This document shows, piece by piece, positions 37,132 through 45,584 of a stretch of 64,000 nucleotides of DNA. How positions within the stretch are numbered: position 1 is the stretch's first letter; every line of letters starts with the position of its first letter. The stretch covers positions 5,270,001 through 5,334,000 of the forward strand of contig NZ_CP134400.1 in NCBI RefSeq assembly GCF_002968285.2, in the 5' to 3' direction. This DNA is from Mycobacterium sp. ITM-2016-00318 (lineage in GTDB: Bacteria; Actinomycetota; Actinomycetes; Mycobacteriales; Mycobacteriaceae). The position numbers were made by a program, and so were the translations under genes. The notes beneath the pieces are model-generated. The model saw only the letters and a program-made list of their open reading frames with translations, was not told the origin of the DNA and made no database searches.

Positions 37132-38217
37132 ATGCCGAGTCCAGTAGCGATGAGCGTTGTGTTGAGCGACGATGAGCGTGAGCAGTTGCAGGCCTGGGCG
37201 CGTCGACCTAAGAGCGCTCAGGCGCTGGCCCTGCGTTCTCGCATAGTTCTTGCCTGTGAAGGTGATTCGAGTAATACGCAGATCTCCCGGGAGCTGGGCG
37301 TGACCCGCGGGATGGTGACCAAATGGCGCAACCGGTTCGCCGTTGATCGCCTCGACGGCTTGCTCGATGAACCGCGGCCGGGCCGGCCCCGCGTCGTGGA
37401 GGATGCCCGCATCGAGGAGCTGATCACTGCCACGCTGGAGACGGCCCCCCGAAACGCCACTCAGTGGTCGACCCGGTCGATGGCCGAGCACCTGGGACTG
37501 TCGCAGTCGATGGTGTCGCGGGTGTGGCGGGCATTCGGCCTGGCACCGCATAAACAGGATTCCTGGAAGCTGTCCAAGGATCCGTTGTTCGTGGCCAAGG
37601 TCCGCGACGTCGTCGGACTGTATCTGAACCCACCGGAACGGGCCATGGTGTTGTGTGTTGATGAGAAGACCCAGATTCAGGCGCTCAATCGCACTGCGCC
37701 GGTGTTTCCGATGTTGCCCGGAATCCCCGCGCGAGCCAGCCACGACTACGTCCGCCACGGCACCTCAAGCCTCTATGCCGCACTGGATCTCAGCACCGGA
37801 AAGGTGATCGGTGCGCTGCACACACGCCACCGGGCCACCGAGTTCCTGGCCTTCTTGAAGACCATCGACGCCTCCGTATCCACCGACCTGGACGTGCACC
37901 TGGTGCTCGACAACGCCTCCACCCACAAGACGCCGGCAGTCCAGCGCTGGCTGTTGGCGCACCCGCGGTTCGTCCTGCACTTCACCCCGACCAGCTCGTC
38001 ATGGCTCAACCTGGTCGAACGGTGGTTCGCCGAACTGACCACCAAGAAACTGCGTCGCGGCACCCACACCTCGGTGCGCCAACTCAACACCGACATCAGG
38101 GCTTGGATCGACACCTGGAACGACAACCCCCGGCCCTACGTCTGGACCAAAACCGCCGACCAAATCCTCGCCAGCATCGGCAACTACTGCCAACGAATTA
38201 ACGACTCAGGACACTAG
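37132..38217 (+). CDS. IS630-family transposase
   Basis: A 361-residue DDE transposase. An N-terminal HTH (NTQISRELGVTRGMVTKWRNRF) and a second winged helix (MAEHLGLSQSMVSRVWRAFGL) bind the ends. The catalytic triad is visible as VLCVDEKTQIQAL, LVLDNASTHKT and SSSWLNLVERWFAEL. The frame reads through the whole right inverted repeat; its stop TAG is built from the TA target duplication plus the host base G38217. Uninterrupted length suggests activity. Confidence 0.95.
   Translation: MPSPVAMSVVLSDDEREQLQAWARRPKSAQALALRSRIVLACEGDSSNTQISRELGVTRGMVTKWRNRFAVDRLDGLLDEPRPGRPRVVEDARIEELITATLETAPRNATQWSTRSMAEHLGLSQSMVSRVWRAFGLAPHKQDSWKLSKDPLFVAKVRDVVGLYLNPPERAMVLCVDEKTQIQALNRTAPVFPMLPGIPARASHDYVRHGTSSLYAALDLSTGKVIGALHTRHRATEFLAFLKTIDASVSTDLDVHLVLDNASTHKTPAVQRWLLAHPRFVLHFTPTSSSWLNLVERWFAELTTKKLRRGTHTSVRQLNTDIRAWIDTWNDNPRPYVWTKTADQILASIGNYCQRINDSGH
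38197..38214 (-). repeat. Right terminal inverted repeat of the IS630 element
   Basis: ATTAACGACTCAGGACAC on the plus strand, the exact reverse complement of the left end; followed by TA. It also encodes the last transposase residues. Confidence 0.93.
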
Positions 38218-39254
38218 CTCGCAACCACCAGCACGCTCGTCGGCTCGACACCGACCGTCACCCGGTCACCGGAGGTGAACGCGCGCGCCGCCGAGCTGGC
38301 CATCTGTGCAATCACCGCCGTCCCGTCGGCCAGCGTCAGGTGCACCCGCGAGATCGGCCCGAGGAAGGCAACTGAGGTCACCATTGCGGTGCCTGCCGCG
38401 TCGGCCTCGACGGTCACCGACTCCGGCCGCACCATCGCGAGGCCGGCACCCGAAGCCACCGAGCCGGTCAATGCGGGCACCGACGTACCGAGCAGCCTGG
38501 CCTCGCCGTCCGAAACCTCGGCGGGCACCTTGTTGTTCAGGCCGACGAATTGCGCGACGAACGGCGTCGCCGGGTTTGCGTAGAGCTCGGCGGGTGCCGC
38601 GAGCTGCTCGAGCGTGCCCTGGCTCATCACCCCGACCCGGTCCGCGACCGCCAGCGCCTCCTCCTGGTCGTGGGTGACGAAAAGCGTCGTCGTGCCGACC
38701 TCGAGTTGCACCCGGCGGATCTCGTCGCGCAACTGCACCCGCACCTTGGCATCGAGCGCCGAAAGCGGCTCGTCGAGCAGAAGTACGCGCGGCTGAATCG
38801 CCAGCGCCCGTGCGAGCGCCACCCGCTGCTGCTGTCCGCCGGACAGTTCGCTGGCGTACTTGTTCCTGTGGGCGGTGAGCCCGACCAGCTCGAGCATCTC
38901 ATCGGCGCGGGAGCGCCTCTGCCCCTTGCCTTTTCCGCGCATCTTCAGGCCGAATGCGACATTGTCGACGACGGTCAGATGCGGAAAGAGGCTGTAGGCC
39001 TGAAAGACCATGCCCATGTCGCGCTTGTTCGCCGACACCTTCGTCAGGTCCTTGCCGTCGACCGAGACGCTGCCCGATGTCGCCTCGTCGAGGCCGGCGA
39101 GGATGCGCAGCGCCGTGGTCTTCCCGCAGCCGGACGGGCCGAGTAAAGCGACCAACTCGCCCGGCTCGATGTGCAGCGTCAGCCCGTCGAGGGCCTTCAC
39201 TGAGCCGTAGACCCGGGTCAGGTCGGTCAGCTCGACGGAAACCCCATTCGTCAT
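38214..39254 (-). CDS. ABC importer ATPase (spermidine/putrescine or iron type, CUT1-like)
   Basis: A 346-residue ATPase with Walker A GPSGCGKTT, Q-loop VFQAYSLFPH, signature LSGGQQQRV, Walker B RVLLLDEPLSALD and H-loop VTHDQEE, plus a C-terminal TOBE region (GLAMVRPESVTVEADA). It is the PotA/FbpC/CysA class, so polyamine, ferric ion, sulfate or similar. The stop TAG consists of the TA target duplication and the terminal base of the IS630 element; the pre-insertion sequence would also have read TAG, so the protein is unchanged. It overlaps the upstream permease by ATGA. Confidence 0.9.
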   Translation of the reverse strand: MTNGVSVELTDLTRVYGSVKALDGLTLHIEPGELVALLGPSGCGKTTALRILAGLDEATSGSVSVDGKDLTKVSANKRDMGMVFQAYSLFPHLTVVDNVAFGLKMRGKGKGQRRSRADEMLELVGLTAHRNKYASELSGGQQQRVALARALAIQPRVLLLDEPLSALDAKVRVQLRDEIRRVQLEVGTTTLFVTHDQEEALAVADRVGVMSQGTLEQLAAPAELYANPATPFVAQFVGLNNKVPAEVSDGEARLLGTSVPALTGSVASGAGLAMVRPESVTVEADAAGTAMVTSVAFLGPISRVHLTLADGTAVIAQMASSAARAFTSGDRVTVGVEPTSVLVVAS

Positions 39255-40120
39255 TCGGGTACTCCAGGTTCGGTCGCGGACGCGAGGCGCGAAGACGGCC
39301 CGGCGGCGGTGGTGGCGGCGATGGCCGGATCGGCTCCTGCGCCGCCGCCGCGGCGCCTGCCGCGGGTCGCCAACGCCAAAACGAGCAGCAGCACGAAGCC
39401 GAAGACGAGGGTGGCCAGCGACGCGGCGACCGACGTCGGGCCGTCGCTCTTGCCGATCAGCACGATCTGAACCTGCAGTGTCTCGTAGCCGGACAGCGAC
39501 GCGATCGTGTACTCCCCCAGCACAACCGCGATGGAGATGAACGCGGCCGACAGGATTCCCGACCAGATGTTGGGCACGACAACCCGACCGATCGTCGCCA
39601 ACCAGCCCGCACCGAGGGAGCGCGCCGCCTCCGACAACGTCTTGAGGTCGATAGCCGACAGCGCCGCATCGATCGCGCGGTACGCGAACGGCAGCACCAA
39701 CACCACGTAGACGAATGTCAGCGTCAACGCGGATTCACCGAGTAAGTACGTCACCCACAGGTACACGTTGCGCAGGCCGACGACGATCACCAGCGCTGGG
39801 ATGGTCAACGGCAGCAGGCAGAGGAATTCGACGATGCCCCGCGCCCACGGTGCGCGCAGCCTCACCCAGATCATCGTCGGCATCAGGATGAGCAGCATCA
39901 GCACCACGGTGAACACGGCGAGCAGCAGCGAGATCACGATCGCCTGGTACAGCGCCTCGTTGGCCACCAGGTTCTGCCACGCCTGCAGCGTGCGACCGCC
40001 GGCGATCAGGTTCCTGGTCGAGAAGTCGGCCATCGCGTAGAGCGGAAACAGGAAGAACAAGCCGAAGACGACGAACAGCGCGAGGCGAAACATAGTGCCG
40101 CCCAATGACCTTCTTCTCAT
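39251..40120 (-). CDS. ABC importer permease (PotC-like)
   Basis: A 289-residue inner-membrane permease with six helices and the EAA loop SEAARSLGAGWLATIGRVVVPNIW that docks to the ATPase. The C-terminus carries an extra Gly/Arg/Ala-rich cytoplasmic tail of about 35 residues. ATG 40120 starts inside the stop of the upstream permease (ATGA); a GTG at 40129 is less likely. Confidence 0.88.
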   Translation of the reverse strand: MRRRSLGGTMFRLALFVVFGLFFLFPLYAMADFSTRNLIAGGRTLQAWQNLVANEALYQAIVISLLLAVFTVVLMLLILMPTMIWVRLRAPWARGIVEFLCLLPLTIPALVIVVGLRNVYLWVTYLLGESALTLTFVYVVLVLPFAYRAIDAALSAIDLKTLSEAARSLGAGWLATIGRVVVPNIWSGILSAAFISIAVVLGEYTIASLSGYETLQVQIVLIGKSDGPTSVAASLATLVFGFVLLLVLALATRGRRRGGGAGADPAIAATTAAGPSSRLASATEPGVPE

Positions 40121-40962
40121 TGCAGCCACCGGGCGGTGCGCCGGACAAGTGCGTTGTAGGCGGCCATCACGATGGCGACGATGACGATCATCTCCAGCGC
40201 CAGCGCGTACGCGAACCCGGACTGGCCGAGAACCACCTCGCTGGTCAGCGCGGCCCGAATCAGCAACGGGACGATCGGGCTACCCTGGCTGACCAGCGCC
40301 GCCGCGGTGGCGTAAGCCGCGAAAGCGTTGGCGAACAACAGAAGTACCGAACCGAGGAACGCGGGGGTCAACAGCGGAACCGCGACCTGGCGCCAGTACT
40401 GAAACGTCGATGCGCCGAGGCTGACCGCCGCCTCGCGCCATTGGTCACGCAGCCCTTCCAGCGCGGGCACGAACACGATCACCATCAACGGGATCTGAAA
40501 GTACGTGTAGACCAGGATCAGACCCGACAGGCTGTACAGCCAGCCGGATCCCGCCAGGTTCCACCCGAAGTGCTGCTGCACCCAGACGGTCAGCACGCCG
40601 TTGAGGCCGATGGTCGCCAGGAAGCCGAAAGCCAACGCGACGCCGCCGAATTGGGCCAGGATGCTGCACAGCGAGATCACGGCCCTTCGAAGGATGGATG
40701 ACGGTGGGCTGCTCACGATCAGCCAGGCCAGCACCGCGCCGAGCAGAGCGCCGATGATCGCAGTGCTCGCCGAGAGCAGCACGCTCTTCCACAGCGCGGA
40801 CAGCGCGGTTTCGGAGAACAGGGCCGTTATCCGGGCAAGCGAGAACGCGCCGTCGACGAAGAACGCGCTGACGATCACGGTCACCGTCGGAACGATGAGG
40901 AAGATCGTGACCAATGCGAAGAACGGCAGCAGCGGTAGCGCCTCCCGGATGCGCTTCGCCAT
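40117..40962 (-). CDS. ABC importer permease (PotB-like)
   Basis: A 281-residue permease with six membrane helices and the EAA loop REAAVSLGASTFQYWRQVAVPLLTP. It is first of the three coupled importer genes; no solute-binding protein is seen in the window, so the ligand must be guessed from a distant partner. The start ATG 40962 lies in one copy of a 28-bp tandem duplication that also copies its ribosome site. Confidence 0.88.
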   Translation of the reverse strand: MAKRIREALPLLPFFALVTIFLIVPTVTVIVSAFFVDGAFSLARITALFSETALSALWKSVLLSASTAIIGALLGAVLAWLIVSSPPSSILRRAVISLCSILAQFGGVALAFGFLATIGLNGVLTVWVQQHFGWNLAGSGWLYSLSGLILVYTYFQIPLMVIVFVPALEGLRDQWREAAVSLGASTFQYWRQVAVPLLTPAFLGSVLLLFANAFAAYATAAALVSQGSPIVPLLIRAALTSEVVLGQSGFAYALALEMIVIVAIVMAAYNALVRRTARWLQ

Positions 40963-41015
40963 ATTCAGTCTCGGCTCCTCACGTGCGCATGTTCAGTCTT
41001 GGCTCCTCACGTGCG
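40960..41015 (-). repeat. 28-bp tandem duplication of the permease start region
   Basis: Units 40960-40987 and 40988-41015 match at 26 of 28 positions. Each unit holds an ATG preceded by AGGAG on the minus strand. The upstream copy makes a three-codon frame, ATG CGC ACG TGA (40990-40979), whose stop overlaps the ribosome site of the true start. Confidence 0.85.
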
Positions 41016-41147
41016 GGCGGGCCTTCTCCATCTGCAGGCAGACCAGACCCTATCGGGGCTGCGCATCGTCGGCATCCTGTTCGTGGGAGTCCACTTTTAT
41101 CGACGTTGACCGAGTGTTTCCCCAGGTAGTAACGCTAATATCAAGGG

Positions 41148-41726
41148 GTGCCGGAGAAGGAGGCCTCGGGGGACTTCGACTACCTGCGGGAAACGACCGA
41201 CGGGGCCGACGTCGTCGACGAGGAGAATGCATACGCGTCCGGGACGGACCTCGACTACTTGCTGGCCGAGGACCAGTCGCGGGAGCACGACGGCTTCGAC
41301 GCGTTCGACGAGAACACCTGGGACGAAGACTTCACACCGGTGTCGACCGCGCCGTGGTACCGGTCACCGCAGTCGCGCACACTGCTCATCGCCAGCGCCA
41401 TCGCGTTGTCGGCCATCGTGATCTCGGTGTCGCTCTTGGTGTTTCGGCAGCCGTCGGCGAGCGACGAGTCCACACCGCTGCAAACCACGACAGCGGTCAC
41501 CACGCCGCTGGCCACCGCGACACGCGAAAGGCCGCCACCTCCCTCACCTCCGCCGCCGCCAGCACCGCCGCCGCCTGAGCCGTCCGCGGCGACTCAGGCG
41601 CCCTCGGTCGTCAGGCCGTCGGTGCGGCCGAGGCCGAGGAAGGAGCCGGAGATCGGCGTGACCAGGACGCCGGCTACCCGGCGGCCGATGAGCGTTGCGC
41701 CCCAGCCACGGGGACCTCGGCAGTGA
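41148..41726 (+). CDS. Single-pass membrane protein with Pro-rich outer tail
   Basis: A 192-residue protein with an acidic N-terminal half (ENTWDEDFTP), one membrane helix (about 78-99: LLIASAIALSAIVISVSLLVF region) and a Pro-rich external tail (PPPPSPPPPPAPPPPEPS) ending in Arg/Pro. The type II topology and wall-spanning tail are common in mycobacterial envelope proteins. GTG 41148 is the start, next to AGGGG. No enzyme domain is present. Confidence 0.72.
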   Translation: MPEKEASGDFDYLRETTDGADVVDEENAYASGTDLDYLLAEDQSREHDGFDAFDENTWDEDFTPVSTAPWYRSPQSRTLLIASAIALSAIVISVSLLVFRQPSASDESTPLQTTTAVTTPLATATRERPPPPSPPPPPAPPPPEPSAATQAPSVVRPSVRPRPRKEPEIGVTRTPATRRPMSVAPQPRGPRQ

Positions 41727-41736
41727 GTCTCGCGGT

Positions 41737-41979
41737 CTAGCGGTGTCCACCGCCGTGATGGAAGAGCAGCACGTTGCCGTAGGACGGGAACTGGTACGGG
41801 TAGGTCACCTGGTGGTCGCTGTTGATCTGCACGTTGCCCGGTGACTGGCACTGGGTCGTCTCCGACCCGACGTAGGTGCACGTCTGCCCGGTGGGTGCGG
41901 CCGATGCCGCGGGTGCGACCGTGATTGCCGCGGCTGCGGCGCCCGCGCCGACCAAAGCCGAAATACTGCGCAGTCTCAT
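41737..41979 (-). CDS. Small secreted protein, 80 aa
   Basis: A signal peptide (MRLRSISALVGAGAAAAAITVAPAASAAP split at AxA) precedes a 50-residue mature part with two Cys (GQTCTYVGSETTQCQSPG) that may form a disulfide, and a C-terminal HHGGGHR. ATG 41979 follows GGAAAGGGG; the longer frame is rejected. It lies downstream of the TetR at 42070 on the same strand, with a 20-bp near-palindrome (42008-42027) in between. Confidence 0.7.
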   Translation of the reverse strand: MRLRSISALVGAGAAAAAITVAPAASAAPTGQTCTYVGSETTQCQSPGNVQINSDHQVTYPYQFPSYGNVLLFHHGGGHR

Positions 41980-42007
41980 GGTGGAACCCCTTTCCCTTGC
42001 AGTTATC

Positions 42008-42027
42008 GAAACTGAACGTTTAGTTTC
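42008..42027. promoter_or_regulatory. 20-bp near-palindrome, putative operator
   Basis: GAAACTGAACGTTTAGTTTC, symmetric except one base pair. It is centred about 38 bp upstream of the small secreted gene start (41979) and downstream of the TetR gene, so it probably controls the secreted protein. Confidence 0.65.
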
Positions 42028-42069
42028 AACAAGCGTCACGCGCCAGAAGCCTCGCTACCTCCGGTGATG

Positions 42070-42696
42070 TCAGTCACCGTGGGCGAGGCCACGCATGGCG
42101 ACGTCCACCAGAGCGTCCGCCGCGTCATCGGTCAGCGGGGCGTGTCCCATCATCAGGCGGTACAGCGCCGGGCCGATGACGATGTCGACGGCCGCATCCG
42201 GATCGGCGTCGGCACGCAGCTCGCCACGCGCGACGCCGCGCTCCCAGATCGTCCGGAACAACTCACGGCGGGAGTCGACCAGGTTGGTGCGGAGCTCCCG
42301 CTGGATCAAGGGGTCGCTCTGCGCTTCGCCGACGAGTTGCGCGAAGACGCGACCGCTGCGCCCCGTGTAGAAGCGCAGCAGCCCTCGCACCACGGCGGTC
42401 AGGTCGTCGCGCGCTGAGCCGGTATCGGGGTCGGGTGACTCCGCCATGATCTCGGACAGGAACGCATCGAAGGCCACCGCGTACTTGTTGGGCCACCACT
42501 TGTAGATGGTCGCCTTGCTCGCACCACTGCGGCCGGCGATCTCCTCGGTGGTCATCGCCCGCAGCCCGACCTCGTGCAGCAGCTCCGAAGTCGCCCGCAG
42601 CACCGCGGTACGCGACTCCTCGCTGCGCGGACGGCCTGGCCTGCTGCGCGGCTTCGCATCGGCAACGCGGCTAGGGGGCATCGGCCGTCCTCCCAC
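42070..42696 (-). CDS. TetR-family regulator
   Basis: A 208-residue regulator (or 203 if ATG 42681 is used). A basic N-terminus (RSRPGRPRSEESR) precedes the HTH TTEEIAGRSGASKATIYKWWPNKYAVAF (about 48-75); the C-terminal part is TetR_C-like (LLRFYTGRSGRVFAQLVGEAQSDP). It is divergent from the PPOX-type oxidoreductase at 42769. TGAAC-N5-GTTCA (42703-42717) lies in the shared promoter. Confidence 0.88.
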   Translation of the reverse strand: MGGRPMPPSRVADAKPRSRPGRPRSEESRTAVLRATSELLHEVGLRAMTTEEIAGRSGASKATIYKWWPNKYAVAFDAFLSEIMAESPDPDTGSARDDLTAVVRGLLRFYTGRSGRVFAQLVGEAQSDPLIQRELRTNLVDSRRELFRTIWERGVARGELRADADPDAAVDIVIGPALYRLMMGHAPLTDDAADALVDVAMRGLAHGD

Positions 42697-42702
42697 CGAT
42701 AA

Positions 42703-42717
42703 TGAACGACAGGTTCA
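42703..42717. promoter_or_regulatory. Inverted repeat TGAAC-N5-GTTCA in divergent promoter
   Basis: Perfect 5-bp arms between the TetR gene and the oxidoreductase gene. TGAAC also occurs in the near-palindrome at 42008-42027, so one repressor might read both sites. Confidence 0.45.
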
Positions 42718-42768
42718 CAATCCTTACTATTGACCATCCGAGCGAAATCGCAACCGGAGAAGAACAAC

Positions 42769-43176
42769 ATGTCGGAGTTCGACGCGAGGGAACGGTTTTC
42801 GTCCTCGCGTGTCGCCCAGTTGGCGACCGCAGGGGCTGACGGCGTACCCCATCTGGTCCCGATCGTATTCGCCGTGAGCAACGACGTCATCTACACCGCC
42901 GTCGACGCAAAACGCAAGTCCACCCAGCGACTGCGCAGGATGGCCAACATCGAAGTCAACCCCGCGGTCAGCCTGATCGTCGACCACTACGAAGACGACT
43001 GGTCCCGACTGTGGTGGGTCCGCGCCGATGGTAGCGCTGAAATCCATTACAGCGGTGAGGAAATGGCGGCAGGTTATTTCGAGCTGCGGCGCAAGTACGT
43101 TCAATACCAGCGCATCGCGCTCGACGGGCCCGTCATCGCCGTCACCGTGGCACGCTGGTCCGGCTGGCAGGCCTGA
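42769..43176 (+). CDS. PPOX-class F420-dependent protein (TIGR03668/Rv0121c type)
   Basis: A 135-residue split-barrel protein: [77 protein letters not shown] split across strands, ending [14 protein letters not shown]. These features fit the deazaflavin/FMN PPOX group that M. tuberculosis Rv0121c exemplifies by memory. ATG 42769 is preferred over the upstream in-frame ATG 42730. It is probably controlled by the divergent TetR. Confidence 0.85.
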   Translation: MSEFDARERFSSSRVAQLATAGADGVPHLVPIVFAVSNDVIYTAVDAKRKSTQRLRRMANIEVNPAVSLIVDHYEDDWSRLWWVRADGSAEIHYSGEEMAAGYFELRRKYVQYQRIALDGPVIAVTVARWSGWQA

Positions 43177-43222
43177 TCGCTGTCGTAATACCTGAGCCCG
43201 CCGCGGCGATAGACGTCGTGAC

Positions 43223-45025
43223 ATGACTCGAGGTGTAGGGCTTTGCGTCGGCGCGACCAACGTCGCCGCGGTGATACCGGGACGGGCGGCCGTGACGCGG
43301 CAGGCCGTCCTCACGCTGTATTCGCACCGCCCACCAGAGGTCGGCGTGCCGAAGGAGAATTCCCGGCTGGCCGAGCGCGGGCTGGTCGTCGCCGACTTCG
43401 TGGACCGCGCCGCTGACCCGGTCGGCATCATGGCCGCCGACGGCACGTTTCACCGTGGCGAGGTGCTGATCGCCGCGGCACTGCGCGCGTTGACCTACGC
43501 CGTCACTGCGGCCCGCGCGCCGGTCGACGCGCCTGGCGTCGCCTACCCCGCGCACTGGCGCCCCGCGGCCGTCGCCGCCCTGCGCCGAGAACTGTCCCTG
43601 TTGCCCGAGTGGTCGGCGGCCGCAGGCCGGATGACGGTGGTGTCCGACGCCGCCGCCGCGCTGGCGGCGTTGCACGCCGAGCCCGGACTGCCCACCCGGG
43701 GAGTGGTCGCGCTCTGCGACTTCGGCGGCACCGGCACCAGCATCACCCTGGCCGACGCCGCCGACGGCTACCGGCCCATCGGCGCGACCGCGCGCCACCC
43801 CGACTTCTCGGGTGAACTCATCGACCGGGCCCTGCTGGCACACGTGATCGCCGATCTGTCGAGCACCGGCGCAGCGGGCGTGGCAGGCACCGCAGCGATC
43901 GGGTCGCTGCATCGACTCCGGAGCCAATGCCGCGGCGCGAAGGAACGACTGTCCCGAGGCGCGGTGACAACTCTGCTCGCCGATGTGCCGGGATACCGCG
44001 GCGAGGTCCGGCTCACCCGCGCAGAACTCGACGACGAGATCCGCCAGCCGCTGGTTGCTTTCGTCGAAGTGTTATGGGAACAACTGTCCCGCAATCGAAT
44101 TCGTCCCGCCGACCTTGCGGCGATCGCGTCCATCGGCGGCGGAGCCAACATCCCTGCGGTGACGACGGCACTCTCCGAACAGATGCGGGTGCCGGTGATC
44201 ACCACCCCTCGGCCCGAACTGACCGCCGCCGAAGGCGCCGCACTGCTTGCGGCCCGGCGGCCGGAGGACGACAGCATGACGGCCGTCGCATCGCCGGTGC
44301 AGTCGGTCACGATGCGCGCGATTGCCTGGTCTGAGGTCGACGACGTTCCTGAGATCGCCCCGATCGCAGAGGATTCCGTTGCCGGAGCCAGCGCGGCGCG
44401 GCCCGTGGCCGACTTCATACCCGATGAGAGCGACGGCCCGCGCCCGCCGCGCACCGACGCGTGGTACCGCCCGATACTCGTCAGCGCCGGTGTGTTCGCC
44501 GCGATGGTGCTGGTCGGCACAGGGGCCGTGATGGCCATCCGCAACGACGCCTCGGCGATGACCGGGACGACAACGACGACCACCATCGTGGCACCGCAAC
44601 CGGCCGCACCGGAGGCGGCTGCGCCGTCCGGGCTCGCGGCCGCACCCGAACAGCCTGTCGAGGCACCGTCCTACATCCAGGCCGCCCCCGCGCCGAAGAC
44701 CCGGGTGGCGATCTCGACGCCGCCGCCGGTGGTCATGCGCGCTCCCGCACCCGCGGTCGGCTCACCGCCTGCGGCAGACCCACCGCCACCGAGTGCACCG
44801 CCTGCTTCCACCCCGACGACGACGCCGCCGACGACGACTACCCCGTCACCACCGCCGAGCAGTCCTCCGAGCAGTCCGCCGTCCTCACCGCCGAGCAGCC
44901 CGCCGTCCTCGCCGCCGAGCAGCCCGCCCTCCTCGGAGCCGCCGCCGTCGCAGCCGCCGCCCGAGGAGCCGCCGGGCGAGCCCACCGACCAGGCCCAAGC
45001 GCCGAGCGGTCCGGCCGGGGAATAA
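43223..45025 (+). CDS. Hsp70-like membrane protein with PPSS-repeat tail
   Basis: A 600-residue protein. The N-terminal ~350 residues have an actin/Hsp70-type ATPase fold (GVGLCVGATNVAAVI, VALCDFGGTGTSITLAD, GIASIGGGANIPAVTTAL-like block near 300) with DFGGTGTS as phosphate loop. One membrane helix at about 414-440 (PILVSAGVFAAMVLVGTGAVMAI) is followed by an external Thr/Pro/Ala linker and seven perfect PPSS tetrapeptides (544-571). No Hsp70 substrate-binding domain is present, so it is not a classic chaperone; an ATPase tied to the cell wall by a Pro-rich arm is more likely. Confidence 0.78.
   Translation: MTRGVGLCVGATNVAAVIPGRAAVTRQAVLTLYSHRPPEVGVPKENSRLAERGLVVADFVDRAADPVGIMAADGTFHRGEVLIAAALRALTYAVTAARAPVDAPGVAYPAHWRPAAVAALRRELSLLPEWSAAAGRMTVVSDAAAALAALHAEPGLPTRGVVALCDFGGTGTSITLADAADGYRPIGATARHPDFSGELIDRALLAHVIADLSSTGAAGVAGTAAIGSLHRLRSQCRGAKERLSRGAVTTLLADVPGYRGEVRLTRAELDDEIRQPLVAFVEVLWEQLSRNRIRPADLAAIASIGGGANIPAVTTALSEQMRVPVITTPRPELTAAEGAALLAARRPEDDSMTAVASPVQSVTMRAIAWSEVDDVPEIAPIAEDSVAGASAARPVADFIPDESDGPRPPRTDAWYRPILVSAGVFAAMVLVGTGAVMAIRNDASAMTGTTTTTTIVAPQPAAPEAAAPSGLAAAPEQPVEAPSYIQAAPAPKTRVAISTPPPVVMRAPAPAVGSPPAADPPPPSAPPASTPTTTPPTTTTPSPPPSSPPSSPPSSPPSSPPSSPPSSPPSSEPPPSQPPPEEPPGEPTDQAQAPSGPAGE
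44852..44935 (+). repeat. Seven tandem PPSS codon repeats
   Basis: 84 bp that encode 7 x Pro-Pro-Ser-Ser. Serine codons alternate AGC/AGT with TCC/TCG so that the DNA partly repeats with a 24-bp period; copy number could vary between strains. Confidence 0.9.
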
Positions 45026-45269
45026 CCCTTTGCTGTTCGGTGTTCACCCGGACAGCCGCAGTGGCGTTGCTCGCCTTTCTATACGACGCGCGATACCTTC
45101 GACGCGCAGAATCCTGCCAACTGGCGATCAATTACTGCCAGCGGAAATCGAACTGCTGACCTCCCGGTTTATTCGATCAGACCGGATGAAAGGCACGACA
45201 GTCCGGCACCAACCGCGATCGGACCGACCCGTCTGATCGCGCACAACAGAAGAGAAGAAGGCACCAAAG

Positions 45270-45569
45270 ATGAAGAAGTTCCGATTAGCCACCCTCGTCG
45301 CAGGCGGACTCACCGCGGCGGCCCTCGGACTGGCAGCGCCCGCCGTCGCCGCGCCGGCAGGCCCGGGCAACGCCCAAGACACCATCAACGATCTCAAAGC
45401 CGACGGCTACAACGTCATCGTCAACCGTGTCGGCGGCACACCGCTCGAAGAAGCCACCGTCGTCGCCGTGCGACCCGGTCAAACCTATTCGCGGACGGAC
45501 TCGGGCAACCCCGGTGACAGCCTGGCCACCACCGTGACCGGCAAGACGGTGTACGTGGACGTCAAGTAA
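45270..45569 (+). CDS. Small secreted protein, 99 aa
   Basis: A Sec signal peptide (KKFRLATLVAGGLTAAALG, cleavage after AVAAPA) is followed by a mature domain NAQDTINDLKADGYNVIVNRVGGTPLEEATVVAVRPGQ, as in a family of small mycobacterial exported proteins that I recognise only by pattern. Function unknown. Ribosome site AGAGAAGAAGG precedes ATG 45270. A strong terminator follows 16 bp after the stop. Confidence 0.78.
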   Translation: MKKFRLATLVAGGLTAAALGLAAPAVAAPAGPGNAQDTINDLKADGYNVIVNRVGGTPLEEATVVAVRPGQTYSRTDSGNPGDSLATTVTGKTVYVDVK

Positions 45570-45584
45570 TCACCGCTCTCGTTG

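Larger units (their letters stand above)
37088..38214 (+). mobile_element. IS630-family insertion sequence, complete
   Basis: A 1,127-bp element bounded by perfect 18-bp terminal inverted repeats (GTGTCCTGAGTCGTTAAT at 37088-37105; its complement at 38197-38214). Both ends are flanked by TA (37086-37087 and 38215-38216), the expected IS630/Tc1-type target duplication. One full-length transposase gene fills the element, so it may be active or recently inserted. Confidence 0.93.

Noticed and set aside
44852..44935. Possible CRISPR or minisatellite
   Set aside because: The repetition is codon-based PPSS coding within one gene, with no spacers.
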